DNA from: Chloroflexota bacterium | Lineage (GTDB): Bacteria; Chloroflexota; Anaerolineae; Anaerolineales; Villigracilaceae | DNA: 41,272 bases | Direction of reading: 5' to 3' | Assembly (NCBI GenBank): GCA_016219545.1 | Contig: JACRMH010000045.1 | Coordinates: 1-41,272 of the forward strand | Part shown: positions 39,777 to 41,272 of the stretch, one piece after another | Layout: every line of letters begins with the position of its first letter | How positions within the stretch are numbered: the first letter of the stretch is position 1 | The notes under the pieces: generated by a model | The model's input: the letters and a program-made list of their open reading frames with translations, nothing else | Told to the model about the DNA's origin: nothing | Databases searched by the model: none | Translations under genes and position numbers: made by a program

Positions 39777-39804
39777 AATAAAAGGCCCTGATGGGCTTTT
39801 TATT
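39777..39804 (+). terminator. Terminator-like hairpin upstream of the sulfotransferase gene
   Basis: AATAAAAGGCCC pairs with GGGCTTTTTATT (11 of 12), loop TGAT, with a T-rich 3' arm. It probably ends the transcript from the LURP-one/hypothetical pair. It also contains an in-frame ATG at 39791 that I do not take as the start of the next gene. Confidence 0.75.
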
Positions 39805-39838
39805 TGTACGAATAACTTGCAAGGATGAACTCTATTCA

Positions 39839-41026
39839 ATGAAATATAACTTTCAACTTTTCTGGCGCACCTTCTATCGCTCCTTCTTCGACGCAAAAAA
39901 CACCACCGCCCGCCTCACCCAAAAACGCTTAATCTTCCTTCTGTTATTCTATACAGTTTGGCCGCTTGGCTCGCTTGTGCATTGGTTTTTCTTTTGGCTG
40001 GACGACATCCTTTTCCCCGAATATAAAAATCACCCCATCGAAAAACCACTCTTTATCCTCGGCAATTTGCGGAGCGGATCAACCTTCCTGCACCGCCTGC
40101 TTTCACGCGATACCCAGACTTTTACCAGCTTAACCACGTGGGATATTTATCTGACCCCATCGGTCACACAAAAGAAGATGACGCAATTCTTTGCGCGGCT
40201 CGATACAAAGTATTGCAGCAACACTTTCCATAAACTGCTCCACAAAATAGATGACGCCACGCTCGGCAAAATAAAGATCCATCCCATTTCATTCTTCCAG
40301 CCCGAAGAGGATGAAAACATCCATCTGCACATTTGGGACGGCTATTTCGTCACCTTCCTTTTTCCCTTCATGGACGAGATGCCGAATTATCAGCATTTCG
40401 ATGAAGCGCTTAGTCCCGAGCATAAACGCCGCATCATGACATTTTATAAATCCATGATCCAGCGTCACATGTATGTAACGGGGAAGAAATATTTCGTGGC
40501 GAAGAACCCAGCTTTCAGCGCAAAGATCGAAACGGTCACTGAGTTTTTCCCCGATGCACGTATCATCTATCTTGCCCGCAATCCATTAGACATGCTCCCG
40601 TCTACAGTTTCGTGGATCAATTATGCACGGCGTCAATTCACCGATCCTGTGGAAGGATTCCATTACATAGACGAGATCGTGGACATGACCAAACACTGGT
40701 ACAGTCACCCGCTTAATTATTTGGATGCGCATCCTTCGCCCCGACACTTGATCATGAAATACGATGATCTGATCCAGCGCCCCGAGCATGTCATCCGCGC
40801 GTTCTATGAACAGTTTGGCTATCCCGATAAACCCGGTCTGCCCGTCATCATTGACCAGGCTGTGAAAGAAACAATGACCTTTAATAGCGACCACTCTTAT
40901 TCATACGAAGAAATGGGATTCACCCGCGAGCAAATTATTGAAATGTACCCCGAGATCTTCAAGCGCTTCAATTTTGAAACACGTGAACAGATGGTTAATC
41001 AAAACATGAAAGCGGAAATAACATAA
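39839..41026 (+). CDS. Sulfotransferase-family protein
   Basis: A 395-residue protein. The PAPS-binding loop is ILGNLRSGSTFLHRLLSRD (5'-PSB, with the conserved Ser/Gly/Thr), and the 3'-phosphate segment is IIYLARNPLDMLPSTVSWINY. A hydrophobic segment near residues 25-55 could anchor it in the membrane. It should transfer sulfate from PAPS to a hydroxyl or amine acceptor, perhaps a lipid or surface glycan. The acceptor is unknown. Met at 39839 is preferred to 39791, because the earlier ATG sits inside a terminator hairpin. Confidence 0.85.
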   Translation: MKYNFQLFWRTFYRSFFDAKNTTARLTQKRLIFLLLFYTVWPLGSLVHWFFFWLDDILFPEYKNHPIEKPLFILGNLRSGSTFLHRLLSRDTQTFTSLTTWDIYLTPSVTQKKMTQFFARLDTKYCSNTFHKLLHKIDDATLGKIKIHPISFFQPEEDENIHLHIWDGYFVTFLFPFMDEMPNYQHFDEALSPEHKRRIMTFYKSMIQRHMYVTGKKYFVAKNPAFSAKIETVTEFFPDARIIYLARNPLDMLPSTVSWINYARRQFTDPVEGFHYIDEIVDMTKHWYSHPLNYLDAHPSPRHLIMKYDDLIQRPEHVIRAFYEQFGYPDKPGLPVIIDQAVKETMTFNSDHSYSYEEMGFTREQIIEMYPEIFKRFNFETREQMVNQNMKAEIT

Positions 41027-41041
41027 CCTTTGCCATTACAA

Positions 41042-41119
41042 GCGATTGCTCACCGCACTGGCCGCGTAGCGCGGCGCAAGTGTCGCCGCCAAAATGAGAA
41101 AGCGGCAGCTCGCAATGAC
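41042..41119. repeat. Truncated family A repeat (right half)
   Basis: GATTGCTCACC, GCGGCGCAAGTGTCG and the terminal CTCGCAATGAC align with the right half of the copy at 31376-31495. The left arm is missing, replaced by sequence adjoining the sulfotransferase stop. Confidence 0.75.
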
Positions 41120-41224
41120 CGATGAATGTATAGAAAAACATGAAGCACCCCGAATCTCATAAAAAGGAGAGGAAGGGGGGCGGATGAGAAAGCCAAAGAA
41201 GACTGAGAGCGAGACGTAAACGAT

Positions 41225-41256
41225 AAAGCGGAGCTGGAGTATCCCGGCTCCGCTTT
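41225..41256. terminator. Hairpin at the window edge
   Basis: A perfect 10-bp stem, AAAGCGGAGC/GCTCCGCTTT, with a 12-nt loop and a short T run inside the arm. It probably ends a transcript. The gene it serves may lie beyond the window. Bases 41120-41224 show no gene I can support. Confidence 0.5.
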
Positions 41257-41272
41257 CCCGTTCGGTGACAAA

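Noticed and set aside
39791..39838. Upstream ATG for the sulfotransferase
   Set aside because: It lies inside a terminator-like hairpin and adds 16 residues that do not look like part of the family.
41184..41219. An 11-codon ORF after a purine-rich GGAGAGGAAGGGGGG stretch
   Set aside because: Too short, no motif, and it runs into a hairpin region at the window edge. No support as a gene.
41050..41271. A 73-codon minus-strand frame at the right edge
   Set aside because: It reads through the truncated palindromic repeat and has no family features.
1..41272. tRNA, rRNA, CRISPR arrays, transposase or integrase genes
   Set aside because: Looked for on both strands by eye. No cloverleaf with a T-loop, regular spacer-repeat pattern or DDE/tyrosine recombinase motif was found.

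Overview
The window looks like a chromosomal segment from a Chloroflexota (Anaerolineae-like) bacterium. This is inferred, not proven. The pointers are the many lipoproteins with long Thr/Pro linkers between the lipobox Cys and the folded domain, the dispersed repeats of the type GTCATTGCGAG...CTCGCAATGAC, and the GC-rich core genes (glnA, ettA, a threonine-dehydrogenase-like SDR, peptidoglycan enzymes) broken up by AT-rich accessory blocks. I see no rRNA, tRNA, CRISPR array, integrase or transposase gene.

Region 1 (1-13943) is a defence-rich accessory zone. It holds a HigBA toxin-antitoxin pair, an orphan AbiEi-type antitoxin, and a compact four-gene minus-strand operon (6402 to 2391). That operon encodes a cytosine-5 DNA methyltransferase, a GHKL/MORC-like ATPase, a putative methyltransferase-like protein and a Vsr endonuclease. 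Then come a large zinc-metallopeptidase-like lipoprotein, an EAL c-di-GMP phosphodiesterase, and a 1244-residue STAND-type NTPase preceded by a small ORF with its own promoter. The STAND gene is followed by a broken second copy of the 5' end of ettA.

Region 2 (14016-24032) has glnA, the intact ettA, and a run of exported lipoproteins: beta-propeller-like, LamG-like, chagasin-like protease inhibitor, SH3b, a DUF4230-like membrane protein, and a PhnD-like binding protein. It ends with a SanA/DUF218-like membrane protein.

Region 3 (24033-27733) has a four-gene minus-strand operon (DUF4386-like, DUF457-like, SDR, flavodoxin) with a good inverted-repeat operator, and a two-gene membrane operon ending in a YkvA/DUF1232 protein.

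Region 4 (27911-31266) is the most unusual part. The 3' end of the threonine-dehydrogenase-like gene (30253-31266) recurs twice downstream, at 29151-29183 and 28548-28598, each time in the same strand and reading sense. The repeats separate three unrelated genes: an exported CHAP protein, a small membrane protein, and an NYN-domain nuclease-like protein. The layout looks like serial insertion of single-gene cassettes at a gene 3' end, with the old end displaced downstream each time.

Region 5 (31282-41272) starts with a lipoprotein whose signal peptide is encoded by a dispersed palindromic repeat. An unknown conserved gene follows, then a cell-wall block: an N-acetylmuramoyl-L-alanine amidase and four L,D-transpeptidases with different export and anchoring modes. 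LURP-one-like, small conserved and sulfotransferase genes close the window, with more dispersed repeats between them.

Several genes (higB, abiEi-like, dcm, ettA) have -10 boxes so close to the start codon that their mRNAs should be leaderless or nearly so.
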